DNA of 57,176 nucleotides from a virus, in IMG/VR virus record IMGVR_UViG_3300043446_003411, positions 1 through 57,176 of that record; one strand, written 5' to 3'. Shown here piece after piece: positions 23,342 to 32,331 of the stretch (positions within the stretch are counted from its first letter, which is position 1; each line of letters starts with the position of its first letter). The notes beneath the pieces are model-generated. The model did not search any database, was not told where the DNA came from, and saw only the letters and a list, made by a program, of their open reading frames with translations. A program made the translations under genes and the position numbers.

Positions 23342-23856
23342 GCTAATGGTATTGCTATGGCATCCGTTTCGTCTGCCAGATATTTTCTTTCTTTTAGTTC
23401 GGGGAATGTTTTCACCACCGCGTTTTTGACTTGGGCTTTACTGGCCGTGGCGATATCTGTCATTTGCTTTTTGACTGTGGTCGCTGTTATCTCAGTCCAA
23501 GAAATGCCGTTAGCATCTGCCATGGCTTGACCGACTGTTGCAACCGCAAAAGCAAGAAGGCGCTGCCCCGAAGCAGCGCCCACATTAGAAACCGGAAGAA
23601 ACTCGAAAACGATTAGATCGGGATTGTGCTCATCGAAGAGAGACTCGAAACTGTCAATACTCGCGGGGATCAGTCGCTTCTTGTACTGACTGTATGTCTC
23701 GTCATTGCTCTCATCGCGAGAGAGGCCGAATATGCCCGAGGTTATGTAGCGGGGGTTGAGGAAATCCTCTCCCTCCGAGGAGTCAAATTCTATTATTGAA
23801 TAGCCACAGCGTTTTGCGCCGGGATCTACTCCCATGATTCTTATCTTTGATGACAT
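23308..23856 (-). CDS. ruvC: RuvC-like Holliday junction resolvase
   Basis: 182 residues with RNase-H fold: GVDPG (D11) and CGYSIIEF in strand 1-2, IVFEFLP (E85), AVATVGQAMADANG helix, and a C-terminal DETDAIAI (D162, D165). These acidic residues bind two metals that cut four-way DNA junctions. Role here: resolving recombination and replication intermediates before packaging. It overlaps the sigma-like gene by 34 bases. Confidence 0.9.
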   Translation of the reverse strand: MSSKIRIMGVDPGAKRCGYSIIEFDSSEGEDFLNPRYITSGIFGLSRDESNDETYSQYKKRLIPASIDSFESLFDEHNPDLIVFEFLPVSNVGAASGQRLLAFAVATVGQAMADANGISWTEITATTVKKQMTDIATASKAQVKNAVVKTFPELKERKYLADETDAIAIPLAWTKRQNSIDS

Positions 23857-24534
23857 TTACTTGCATGTGCACACCACAGGCTGTTCGTTTCTAATTGCAT
23901 CCGAAACTCTTGTCCACTTATCATAGATGGGTTCAAGAATAGAATCATCTCTTTGGAATACAAATTCTCTGAATTCATGTGGTGTATCTTTTTGTATGCC
24001 AATAATTATAGCAGACTCTACACGATTGTCCCAAGCCATATAGCAAGCAACTTGTAATTGCCATTTAGCAAGCAAATCTTGATTTGGCTTTTGAAAACTA
24101 AATGAGTTCATTGTCTTGAAATCAATAAGGTATGAACCCTTGCCGGGTATATCGCATTTAGCAATATCTGCAAAGCCTCTTGCCCACCACTTATGATCTT
24201 GAAAGCGAAGTTCTTTCTCGACATCGCCCTGTTCGCAAAACTCGAGCCGATCACAGATTATATCTTGAAGAATTCCGTGCCAGAAATGACCAACGAAAAA
24301 GTTCTTGTGACTCGTTGCGGTAAGTTCTTGCTTTTCAGCAGTGCCCGACATCTTCGCATACAACTCACACTCGCAAGGATAACAATCAGAGGACGGATGA
24401 AAAGCATCATCAGGCTCTTTGCTTGTGCGAATCTCGATATCAAACTTCTCGGGAAAGTCTGCACGAGCAAGGTAGTTATTGATGTACGGAACTAGAATCT
24501 CCTTCTTTGCAAGATCCTTAATGAAGTTAGCCAT
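23857..24534 (-). CDS. PD-(D/E)XK nuclease with a possible Fe-S site (Cas4/AddB-like)
   Basis: 225 residues. Core motifs: GHFWHGILQ (H83, H86), GFADI (D123), LIDFKT (D138, K140) and QLQVACYMAW, the RecB-type order. Cysteines C51, C54, C56 and the terminal CTC (C222, C224) bracket the nuclease, as in Cas4 and AddB, where four Cys hold a 4Fe-4S cluster. An exonuclease making 3' single strands for RecA is the likely role, given recA two genes upstream. It contains a promoter-like site for downstream genes (24005-24034). Confidence 0.85.
   Translation of the reverse strand: MANFIKDLAKKEILVPYINNYLARADFPEKFDIEIRTSKEPDDAFHPSSDCYPCECELYAKMSGTAEKQELTATSHKNFFVGHFWHGILQDIICDRLEFCEQGDVEKELRFQDHKWWARGFADIAKCDIPGKGSYLIDFKTMNSFSFQKPNQDLLAKWQLQVACYMAWDNRVESAIIIGIQKDTPHEFREFVFQRDDSILEPIYDKWTRVSDAIRNEQPVVCTCK
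24005..24034 (-). promoter_or_regulatory. Internal promoter within the nuclease gene
   Basis: TTGGGA (24034-24029), an 18-base spacer ending in TGC, and TATAAT (24010-24005) on the minus strand. It would start transcripts near 23998 for ruvC, the sigma-like gene and packaging genes. Confidence 0.5.
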
Positions 24535-24898
24535 GGAGATTCTCCCATTCTTTCAGTGTCACACAAACAAAATCGATATTCCCTTTATGATCCGCAAGAA
24601 CGGAATCGGGGTTGTAGATCCTAAGAGCCATCGCCGGCGCTTTCCGATTGAGCGCTGCCTCTTCGTGAACCTTTTCAAAGTCTGCCAACCTCAAACTGAT
24701 GCTCTTGGCTGGCTTTTCAGGATTGCCGCTCATCTTGCACTCGACTATGTAGTGCTTGCTTTCGACATCTCCATCGTCATAGATCCAAGCACCCGAAGAA
24801 GGCGAGCGCCTACCGCCCGTAACCTTTGCGACAAATTCTTCCTGAGCAACAGAATGCTCTTTAATCAGTTTGCGATTTGCCAATGCCGAATCTTTCAT
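24527..24898 (-). CDS. Second small PD-(D/E)XK nuclease
   Basis: About 123 residues if started at ATG 24898; ATGs at 24919 and 24934 are possible. Motifs: a helix with Glu (SVAQEEFVAKV), an acidic turn (YDDGDV, 41-45) and IVECKMSG (E53, K55), followed by a helix-strand (KAPAMALRIYNP). This is the compact restriction-endonuclease fold seen in Hjc-like resolvases and small phage nucleases. It overlaps the recA end and the next nuclease, so recA, two nucleases and ruvC form one recombination group. Confidence 0.75.
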   Translation of the reverse strand: MKDSALANRKLIKEHSVAQEEFVAKVTGGRRSPSSGAWIYDDGDVESKHYIVECKMSGNPEKPAKSISLRLADFEKVHEEAALNRKAPAMALRIYNPDSVLADHKGNIDFVCVTLKEWENLHG

Positions 24899-25901
24899 AA
24901 GCGAGATCTTTGATCTCATCGTATTTCTCTGCATAGAGAAGTTGCGCTAGTTCTCGCTCACGAAAACTCTTGCCCTCATATTTGAACCAGCCCCTGTTGT
25001 TCTCGACAACATTAAGCCTGAGAGCAACCGATAGCAGGTCTCCCTCTTTATCAATTCCGAAAGGCAGACCCTCAATCGGAGTGTTGTAAAAGTCGTATCG
25101 GGTTTCTCTTCGACCACCAACAGCGACCTTGTTTCTCTGAGTGATGATTCTCACTTCGTGAGAAACTTGTATCGATCCCTCTTTGCCCTTTTCAACAAGT
25201 TCCTGTGTCATCGGATCGTAGAATCGATCACCCTTGGAGTCGCCCTTGCGGATCTGAAGAATGATCTGCTCATGGTGCTCTAGTGCGTTGCCGCCCGGCT
25301 GAGAATAGACTCCGGGGACTGTTGCGCTCATGACGGCACGAACCTGATTGAGAAGAATCACACAAGCGTTCTTTGAATAGACGCGAGGAGTCATTGCCTT
25401 CACTGCAAAACTAATGAGATTCGCCTGTCCGCCTTGACGAGGCTTGCCGTCTTTGGCATCGAGTTCGCTTGCGTGAGCAAGGGCACCGATGGAATCGAAG
25501 ACTAGGAACTGTACTCCGTTGTCCAGCATGTAAAGCGCTGCCTTGACAGCATCCTCACCGCTTTCCGGGTAATACAGAACGAGTTTGTCCGTATCTACTC
25601 CGTGCATCTCTGCCCACTCTTTGCTGAAGTCTGGCTCAACAGCAACCCACCCGCAGGTCATTCCCATCTTCTGAGCATTCGCAATGCCCGTCAAAGACAG
25701 AACAGACTTACCAACGTCGCGTGGACCGAAGATACCGATCAGTCTTCGAGTCGGCCAACCGCCCGTCCCCAAATGCAGATCCAAAGACAAGCAGCCTGTA
25801 GGAATGACATCGAAACCCAGACTTTGATCCGCTGTGGTTGCGATGCCCTTCAGTCCGGCAGCGCTAGAAAGTTTCTTTGCAATATCTTCTGGATCTGACA
25901 T
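24861..25901 (-). CDS. recA: RecA-like recombinase
   Basis: 346 residues. Walker A GPRDVGKS (59-66), Walker B LVFDSIG, the L1/L2 loop region (QGGQANLISF, ILLNQVRAVMSATVPG with the QVR motif), and the RecA-type GGNALEHH block. It pairs and exchanges homologous strands on single-stranded DNA. The C-terminal ~90 residues are shorter and more divergent than in bacterial RecA. The start shares a base with the polymerase stop. Confidence 0.95.
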   Translation of the reverse strand: MSDPEDIAKKLSSAAGLKGIATTADQSLGFDVIPTGCLSLDLHLGTGGWPTRRLIGIFGPRDVGKSVLSLTGIANAQKMGMTCGWVAVEPDFSKEWAEMHGVDTDKLVLYYPESGEDAVKAALYMLDNGVQFLVFDSIGALAHASELDAKDGKPRQGGQANLISFAVKAMTPRVYSKNACVILLNQVRAVMSATVPGVYSQPGGNALEHHEQIILQIRKGDSKGDRFYDPMTQELVEKGKEGSIQVSHEVRIITQRNKVAVGGRRETRYDFYNTPIEGLPFGIDKEGDLLSVALRLNVVENNRGWFKYEGKSFRERELAQLLYAEKYDEIKDLAYERFGIGKSQTD

Positions 25902-28900
25902 TATGTGACCTTTTCACCGTTTTGAAGAACAAGTCCTCTTTCGCCGACCTTAACATCGAAGATACCAAGAGTCATCGGTCTAAGCAACCACGACCTGTAC
26001 TCTTTCCATCGGTCCTTTGAATCCCATTGAGAGGCACCGAAGACAGCGAACTCCACTTCGCTCCCCTCCCACTCAATCTTCACACGACCCATGTTGGTAC
26101 CGTTCTTCGTTTTGATTTCCTTGACCTCAGAGATAACGCCGGGGATCTTGACAAACGAACCCAAGAGGGAATCAAGTTCATCATATGACGTAAGAGACTC
26201 AAACCGTTCTCTGTTTTTCTCGATTATATCAGAGTTTGGATCGATAATTGAGAATCCAAACAATTCTTTTTGGTTCTCCGCCTCTTCGTGAACATCGAAC
26301 TCTCTTGGGTCAGTGCGGTCAAAAGCACCCGCCATGATGAGCGTATCGATCTGACTGGAGCGGAGCATCTGTCGTGGCGACTTGCCCTTCTTGTTTTTCT
26401 CCCAAGCCTTCTGCAGTTCGGCATGCTTGTTCTTGAAGTCTTCGATTCCGGCGTAGGGGCGATTCTCGACAACGAAACGAGCGGCCTCCTCGCCAATCCA
26501 TTTAATGTTCTTCAGACCAAACCAGATGGTTCCATCTTTCTCAGAGATCTCGATATCCGAGTTGTTGATATCAGGGGCCTTGATCTCGATCCCCATCTTT
26601 CTTGCCTCACGAATATAGAGACCGACATCGGCGGGATTCGTTTTAATGGAAGACATGATGAACTCAATCGGATGCTTCCACTTTGCATACATGGTGCGAG
26701 CAAGAATGATTGCGTAAGCGACCGCATGAGACTTATTGAACGAGTACTTGGAGAAGTCAACGATAAGATCCCAGATCTTTTTCGCATGCTCCTCCTCCAT
26801 GAAGTTCGTGGCTCTTTCCAGATACCTCGGATACTCCTTCTCCATCTCAACAACAAGTTTCTTACCAAGCATCTTACGAATGCCGTCCGCCTCTTTCATG
26901 TCATAACCGATAGCGCGGAAATAAGCGATGACCTGCTCTTGGTAAAGAAAGTCTCCGTAGGTCTCCTGAAGGATATCGCGCAGGATCGCATGAGGGTAGA
27001 CCACAGCCTCCTCCTCACTACGACGAGCAATGAACCTATCGACAACCCCTGAGCGAAGAGGACCCGGTCGATTCAGGGCGACGATTGCTGCAAGGTCTTC
27101 AATCGATCTTGGCTTTAGTTTCTTGCCGATACGCTTGGCGTTTCCATCCTCAACCTGAAACAGACCCAAGGTCCAACCGCGCTCAATCAACGCCCAGAAG
27201 TCTTCAGGAAGTTCCTCCCACTCAATCGTTTTATATGACCAGTCGCCTCCGGTCATAGACACAACAGAGCGCAGCGTACTGAGGTTGCGAAGACCGAGGC
27301 GGTCAAACTTTGGGAACCCGCATTCCTCAACTTCGCGCATCTCAACCTGAGTCGCAAGAACTTTCTTGCCTTTGGTTCCGTCATCGGATGCACGGAACAT
27401 CGTGGGAAGAACGCCACGAATATCAACGTCAGAAATAATGATTGCTGAGGCGTGAACGCCGTATGTGACGAGGCGACCACCGATTGCCTTCGCATGCTCA
27501 AAGAGTTTGGGATACTTGTCGATATACGGCTGAAGTTTCTCTGCCGCCTCTTTGTCCTCAAGAACTGCAATCTTAATTCCGTCGCCCGGCTCCCAGCCGA
27601 TCTGATCAGCGGAAATAATGTTGATATCTGGAATGGTATCGATGATCTTCTTAATTGCTTCGGCATCACCGAACGGAATACCTAGTGCCTTAGACACACG
27701 ATCAATCGTCATCTTGGGCTTCATGCGAATATGATTGCCGATAGGAATGACCTGATTGGTTCCGTATCTTGATTTGAGATATTCATCGATCTCTACACGA
27801 CGCTCAGGCTCAAAATCAATATCAATATCCGGAAGGCCCTCATCTCTACCAGCGTTGTAGAACCGCTCGAAATAAAGATTGTACTTCAGAGGATCAACAT
27901 CGGTGATACCAAGCGCATAGGCAATGAGCGATCCACCCACAGAACCACGACCGGGACCGCGCTCAATTCCGCTGTCGTCAGCCCATTTGCAAAAGTCTGC
28001 AGTGATGAGGAAGTAGTCTGCGAGACCCGCCTCAATGACGGTCTCAAGTTCGTACGCCGCTCTCTCTTCTACCTCTGGGGTGATCTCACCAAAGCGGTTA
28101 ACAAGACCCTCCTCGACCATCCTGACGATCAAGTGATTGTTGGACTTGTCCTTAGTCGCTTCTCTTGGGACGTAGACGGGGAGGTGCATACGAGGCTCGG
28201 GAAGACGAGCATCTCTGCACAATTCAAGAATCGCATGAGAGTTATCAACCGACTCAACAATCGCTGCCGCCGGAAGATATGAAAGAGCATCAGCGATTTC
28301 GTCCTCACTCTGAATATACAGACAAGGAGGATGAGACATCCTGTTTTCGTCGGTTATCTTTGCACCCGTCTGCATGCAAAGCATGACCTCATGGTGACTA
28401 TAATCAGACGCGCAAGAATAATGAGCATCGTTTGCATACACAAGAGGAACACCATGCTCGCTCGCAATAGTAACAAGTTCTTTGTTTACCTCTCTCTGAT
28501 ACGGGTCGTCGTAAGTATGCAACTCAATATAAAAATTATCACCAAAAATATCGAGATACCGATATAGATCAGATCGATCATCGTTCTTGATTCCTTTTGA
28601 CACGAGTCCGGCTAGGCATGCCGAAGTCGCTATAACTCCCTCGCTGTGCTTCTCAAGAAGTTCCCAATCTGCGCGAGGAACGAAGTAGAAGCCGGAGCGA
28701 TTTGCCTCATCGTTTATTCGCATGAGGTTCGCCACGCCAGCCTCGTTCTTAGCCAACAGAACAAGGTGGTGCTGGTCACGACTCTTTCTCTTCTCTTCTG
28801 GTCTCGAAGACCTGTGTACTGCAGCCTGATATGCCTCTATGCCGAAGCCCGGCAAAAGGCCACGACTACGCATCGCTTTATCAAAAGATCTCCAACCGGC

Positions 28901-29029
28901 AACAACGCCATGATCTGTAATGAATGCACCGGGGGCACCGATCTCAGATATACGATTCGCTATCTCAGTGACTGTCGAAAAGCCATCGAGGGCGCTGAAT
29001 TCACTGTGGTTGTGAATAGGAACAGCCAT
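25901..29029 (-). CDS. dnaE: DNA polymerase III alpha subunit (DnaE type)
   Basis: 1042 residues, a little shorter than bacterial DnaE (~1160). The PHP domain opens with H6 and H8 (PIHNHSEF) and has ITDH at 37-40; the palm carries GPGRGSVGGSL (358-368) and the catalytic PDIDIDF (D401, D403) with a third Asp expected further on; the fingers contain PGPLRSGVV and the thumb/finger motif YSFNKSHAVAYA. The C-terminal region ends in an OB-type domain (PGVISEVKEIKTKNG, KIEWEGSEVEFAVFG). Replicates the phage genome with the helicase and primase encoded nearby. A host clamp is probably borrowed. Confidence 0.95.
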   Translation of the reverse strand: MAVPIHNHSEFSALDGFSTVTEIANRISEIGAPGAFITDHGVVAGWRSFDKAMRSRGLLPGFGIEAYQAAVHRSSRPEEKRKSRDQHHLVLLAKNEAGVANLMRINDEANRSGFYFVPRADWELLEKHSEGVIATSACLAGLVSKGIKNDDRSDLYRYLDIFGDNFYIELHTYDDPYQREVNKELVTIASEHGVPLVYANDAHYSCASDYSHHEVMLCMQTGAKITDENRMSHPPCLYIQSEDEIADALSYLPAAAIVESVDNSHAILELCRDARLPEPRMHLPVYVPREATKDKSNNHLIVRMVEEGLVNRFGEITPEVEERAAYELETVIEAGLADYFLITADFCKWADDSGIERGPGRGSVGGSLIAYALGITDVDPLKYNLYFERFYNAGRDEGLPDIDIDFEPERRVEIDEYLKSRYGTNQVIPIGNHIRMKPKMTIDRVSKALGIPFGDAEAIKKIIDTIPDINIISADQIGWEPGDGIKIAVLEDKEAAEKLQPYIDKYPKLFEHAKAIGGRLVTYGVHASAIIISDVDIRGVLPTMFRASDDGTKGKKVLATQVEMREVEECGFPKFDRLGLRNLSTLRSVVSMTGGDWSYKTIEWEELPEDFWALIERGWTLGLFQVEDGNAKRIGKKLKPRSIEDLAAIVALNRPGPLRSGVVDRFIARRSEEEAVVYPHAILRDILQETYGDFLYQEQVIAYFRAIGYDMKEADGIRKMLGKKLVVEMEKEYPRYLERATNFMEEEHAKKIWDLIVDFSKYSFNKSHAVAYAIILARTMYAKWKHPIEFIMSSIKTNPADVGLYIREARKMGIEIKAPDINNSDIEISEKDGTIWFGLKNIKWIGEEAARFVVENRPYAGIEDFKNKHAELQKAWEKNKKGKSPRQMLRSSQIDTLIMAGAFDRTDPREFDVHEEAENQKELFGFSIIDPNSDIIEKNRERFESLTSYDELDSLLGSFVKIPGVISEVKEIKTKNGTNMGRVKIEWEGSEVEFAVFGASQWDSKDRWKEYRSWLLRPMTLGIFDVKVGERGLVLQNGEKVT

Positions 29030-29051
29030 CTAATTACTCCCCATAAGGTTA

Positions 29052-29078
29052 GGGCGGGAGCCTGCCCGACTCCCGCCC
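29052..29078 (-). other. GC-rich hairpin between SSB-like and polymerase genes
   Basis: GGGCGGGAG and CTCCCGCCC pair perfectly (9 bp, 9-base loop). No T-run follows on the minus strand, so this is an RNA-processing or translation-tuning hairpin rather than a clear terminator. Confidence 0.55.
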
Positions 29079-29095
29079 CCTGTCCTTCTCGTCAC

Positions 29096-29914
29096 CTACT
29101 CAGTGACTTCATCAATCTTAGCACGAAGAGCAGCGAACTTGGTGTTCGAGGGCGCATCTTCGTTATCCCAAGGTGCGGACTCATCCGAGACCTCCTGCTT
29201 GGGCTTCTCCGGAGCGAAACGCGACAACTTCGCATTGTCCGGCAGAGGATCGATCAACTTGCGGACACGGTTCTCGTCAGCAAGATGGGTCAGATACTCA
29301 TCGATGTTGGGGATGACACTAGCGTAGTCGGAGAGATCCATCGCAGGCATATCGGTCTTGATGAACTCATAGCGAGTGCTGATCTTCTCACCACGACGAG
29401 TCACCGAAAAGATGGAGTTCTCAATCGAACTGCCCGTATCGCTTTCGAACGTGGCGAGCCACGAAAAGAAGTTGGCGGGATGCTGAATGATCAGGCCGAT
29501 CTCCGGAATCGTCTCGCCCTTGCGAGTAGTCTTTGTTGCGATGTTCCAGCCGCTAATCTTGCCTTCGGAATTGCGAACCGGCTCAAGAGCAGCAGCCGCA
29601 GCAACACAGCGGTCGCGGGGCTGAAGATCAAAGCGGGTCCAGATCGGATCGTAGCCGTCCTCGCCGTCAATACCGGCATCGCGGCGCGACACGAAGTCGT
29701 TGTAGATCAGCGAACCATCTTCACGAGCACCCGTAATGATGAACTGGTGCATCTTCACACGCGGAATATCTTCCAACGGAGTGATGAACTGGATGTACTT
29801 CTTCTCTTCCTGCGCCCACTGAATGAACTGAGGGCGGGGAGTGCCGTCGGAAGTTCCACCCGTGGGGGCGGGGTTGTGGAGGATGGCAGCGCCACCCTTG
29901 CGGAAATTAGGCAT
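29096..29914 (-). CDS. Putative single-stranded-DNA-binding protein
   Basis: 272 residues, made between primase and polymerase. The N-terminal ~200 residues look like an OB-type beta domain (KYIQFITPLEDIPRVKMHQF, DPIWTRFDLQPRDRCVAAA), and the tail is acidic and flexible (PKQEVSDESAPWDNEDAP), as in many single-strand-binding proteins that use the tail to bind partners. The RPRDR-like zinc site of relatives is not complete here. Assignment is by architecture and neighbours; no family match was computed. Confidence 0.6.
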   Translation of the reverse strand: MPNFRKGGAAILHNPAPTGGTSDGTPRPQFIQWAQEEKKYIQFITPLEDIPRVKMHQFIITGAREDGSLIYNDFVSRRDAGIDGEDGYDPIWTRFDLQPRDRCVAAAAALEPVRNSEGKISGWNIATKTTRKGETIPEIGLIIQHPANFFSWLATFESDTGSSIENSIFSVTRRGEKISTRYEFIKTDMPAMDLSDYASVIPNIDEYLTHLADENRVRKLIDPLPDNAKLSRFAPEKPKQEVSDESAPWDNEDAPSNTKFAALRAKIDEVTE

Positions 29915-30047
29915 TCTCGTTCTCCTTGTTTAGGTCTACGTTTAGTTCGTTCTTCTCTTCTTCGGTCATCTCAGATACAGCCGTCTTAGCCGTGCGCTGA
30001 AGATGGGTATCAATGACCTGCTTTTCTTCTTCTGTCACGTTTTCCAT
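29907..30047 (-). CDS. Small acidic helical protein (46 aa)
   Basis: From ATG 30047 the product is ENVTEEEKQVIDTHLQRTA...MTEEEKNELNVDLNKENENA: two similar charged helices, each beginning (V/M)TEEEK, which looks like an internal duplication. Overlap of 8 bases with the SSB-like gene. An in-frame extension upstream to 30101 lacks a ribosome site. Unknown role, perhaps a replisome accessory. Confidence 0.6.
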   Translation of the reverse strand: MENVTEEEKQVIDTHLQRTAKTAVSEMTEEEKNELNVDLNKENENA

Positions 30048-30079
30048 TTTCTCTGACTTTTGAAACTTTTGAAATCCCA

Positions 30080-31093
30080 CTATAACTCCTTCATGAACCA
30101 AGGTTTTGCGTTTTCGATCAGGTCGCGAACCTGAAAGCCGTTCAGATCATTCAGGTCCTCTTTCTCTGCTCCCGACAAACCGATCACATGAACCGGGATT
30201 GTCTTTCGCAGACGATTACAGACCATATCACATGCCGACTGGCCTGCGTGGTCGTTATCAAATGAGAGTATAACACCCCATGAAAAAGAACGCAAGAGAC
30301 GGATTTGTTCATCCGTAACTTGAGCACCAAATGTTGCTACTGCAGTATATCCCAATTGATAAAGATATATTGCGGTTATCGCACTTTCTACAACGACGAC
30401 GGACTGCGTATTATTCCCGACAGCAGCCTCATCATACGCGAAAAGAGTTTCTCCTTTTGGGAACCCTTTTGAATTCGTGTATTTCGGTATATTCTTGGGT
30501 CGATCATTATCGATCCACCTCTCCTGATATCCTACGAGATTACCCTCAAAGAAATGAGGAATGATAGCAGCAGGGCCAACATAATTTCCCCTCTGGTGAT
30601 TCGGGTCAAAGCCGAGCGCGAATCGATCCTGAGTTGTTTTGTCGATCCCTCTTGACTCAAAATAAGGACAATAATCGGTCGTCCAGTCTTTGAGAATAGA
30701 TTTGTTGAAACGAGGGATTGGCTCTGGGCTCGTCCTCTTTTGCTGCTGAGATGCGAATATCCGATCAAGTCGTTCTCCGAACGAAATGGCATTGCTAGAT
30801 CCGTCCTCGTAGGTTTTGCAGAAACGGTATGCCTGATCGTAGTCGACATTGAGAATCCTTGCGACGAGATCAATGACGTTACCGCCAATGCCGCAAGCAA
30901 AACAGTTGTAGACCAACTTTGTTCTATTGATTGAGAAACTAGGGTTTGAGTCCATGCCATTGTGGGAGGGCAGGGGACATCGGCAGATGTCTTCATTTCC
31001 CGACTTCTTGATTACATCGATATCAAGAGCGTCTTCCAGAAGATCAATGTCGAGAGTCCCTTGCAGGGAGGACATCTGCTCCTTGACGCTCAT
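30080..31093 (-). CDS. DnaG-type primase
   Basis: 337 residues. A CHC2-type zinc site at 37-67 (C37, C39, H44, C64, C67 with CFACGIGGNVIDLV), a linker, and a TOPRIM domain: VVVVESAIT (E236) and LSFDNDHAG (D279, D281). It makes RNA primers for lagging-strand synthesis. Shorter than bacterial DnaG (~600 aa) because the helicase-binding C-terminal domain is missing. It overlaps the helicase gene by four bases, so the two are probably made in step. Confidence 0.9.
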   Translation of the reverse strand: MSVKEQMSSLQGTLDIDLLEDALDIDVIKKSGNEDICRCPLPSHNGMDSNPSFSINRTKLVYNCFACGIGGNVIDLVARILNVDYDQAYRFCKTYEDGSSNAISFGERLDRIFASQQQKRTSPEPIPRFNKSILKDWTTDYCPYFESRGIDKTTQDRFALGFDPNHQRGNYVGPAAIIPHFFEGNLVGYQERWIDNDRPKNIPKYTNSKGFPKGETLFAYDEAAVGNNTQSVVVVESAITAIYLYQLGYTAVATFGAQVTDEQIRLLRSFSWGVILSFDNDHAGQSACDMVCNRLRKTIPVHVIGLSGAEKEDLNDLNGFQVRDLIENAKPWFMKEL

Positions 31094-32331
31094 GACCGTC
31101 CGGTGATCCTAAAATTTGAATTCTGGGACAACTCGACAATCATCTCCCACTTCTCAGCACGGTACGATCTTGCTTCGATAACACCGAACTCCAGAACCCT
31201 AGACTTACGCATGTCCTCGCTCTGATGCAAGCCCAGAACAACATCCGCCGTCTGACCAATAGAGTCGGAAAGACCGATCTTTGACAGGTCTGCCATTTCG
31301 GATAGTTTCGCCGCTTCCCTATTGAACTGGGCTGCGATATAGATCGGGAACTCAGAACAGGCGTCCTTCAGGTCCTCATTGATGTATTCGATTTCTCGAA
31401 ACCTCAGATCCGCTTTGACCTTGACCGTAGACTCCAGAAATTTCAACTGATCGATATAGATGATTTCTGCGCCGTGCTCTTTCGCAATCATCTTCAGGGC
31501 ATGAACGGTTCGTTCGCCTCTCGGCGGCTTGATAATCTTGATCTCAGAGGATTCGTTGATTCTCTCAAGGTTTCGCGTCATCAGATCCATATCTGACGGC
31601 ATAAGTTCTTTATTCCTGAAGCCGGACCAAGAGATGCCCGACGCCATACAGGCGTACCTTTGAAACATTTCGGCCATCTCCATCTCAAGTGTAAAGAACA
31701 CCGCTCTTCTCCCTTGCTTCTGCGCCTCAACCATACTCTTCATCAGCATCCATGACTTGTAGCGCTTTGGACGACCAATGACGTATACGAGTTCGCCGCG
31801 CTTAAGTCCTTTGAGGACGTTATCAACTTCAGGGAAACCATAGGTTATCCCGTCGCCAACATCTTGGTGCTCCCAATAGTCACGAAGAACAGAATCAAAT
31901 TCCGTAGAAGACATTTCTGTCTTCCGGTCTCTAACCGATTCACGAATTCTATAGAGTTCATTGCTGATGTCGTCTAGGACATCAGACGGCGAATCCTTAT
32001 AGATTCTTTTCGCGAGTTCGGTTAGCGCCGTTTCTGTTTGCGAACGTGCATATCGATCTCTGAATTGGTCGATGAGCCATTCGACTTCCGAGGACGGCTG
32101 AATAAAAGAGATGTCAATAAAACGGGATTCAAGAATTTCCTTCGTGGCGGGTGTCCCATACTTCTGTATGTGGGAGAACTGATATTCAAGTACCGACCGC
32201 GAAAATGCCTCTTCCTCAGTGAGGTAGTCGGGATTGAATCTCAGGTCAAAAAGACGCTGGGCGCTTTCAGCAAGAGCGAGGTGGTCAAGAAGTTCATTCT
32301 CCAGCGATAGGAGTTTCGTTGCCTGTTCCAT
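31090..32331 (-). CDS. DnaB-like replicative helicase
   Basis: 413 residues. N-terminal helical domain (1-150), then the RecA-like motor: GRPKRYKS (Walker A, 186-193, with a basic variant), FFTLEME, and IIYIDQL (Walker B) near residue 300. The hexamer unwinds the fork. A matching AAA+ loader is encoded divergently at 33900-34685. The loop GRPKRYKS differs from the usual GxxxxGKT but keeps Lys-Ser. Confidence 0.9.
   Translation of the reverse strand: MEQATKLLSLENELLDHLALAESAQRLFDLRFNPDYLTEEEAFSRSVLEYQFSHIQKYGTPATKEILESRFIDISFIQPSSEVEWLIDQFRDRYARSQTETALTELAKRIYKDSPSDVLDDISNELYRIRESVRDRKTEMSSTEFDSVLRDYWEHQDVGDGITYGFPEVDNVLKGLKRGELVYVIGRPKRYKSWMLMKSMVEAQKQGRRAVFFTLEMEMAEMFQRYACMASGISWSGFRNKELMPSDMDLMTRNLERINESSEIKIIKPPRGERTVHALKMIAKEHGAEIIYIDQLKFLESTVKVKADLRFREIEYINEDLKDACSEFPIYIAAQFNREAAKLSEMADLSKIGLSDSIGQTADVVLGLHQSEDMRKSRVLEFGVIEARSYRAEKWEMIVELSQNSNFRITGRS

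Noticed and set aside
26214-26230. TGATATAAT inside the polymerase gene as a recA promoter
   Set aside because: No -35 and more than 300 bases from the recA start; the bases code an ordinary Asp-Ile-Ile stretch.
28646-29989. 447-codon open frame on the plus strand opposite the polymerase and SSB-like genes
   Set aside because: It lies wholly antisense to two well-supported genes, has Arg/Leu/Ser-rich mirror composition and no start signal or known domain.
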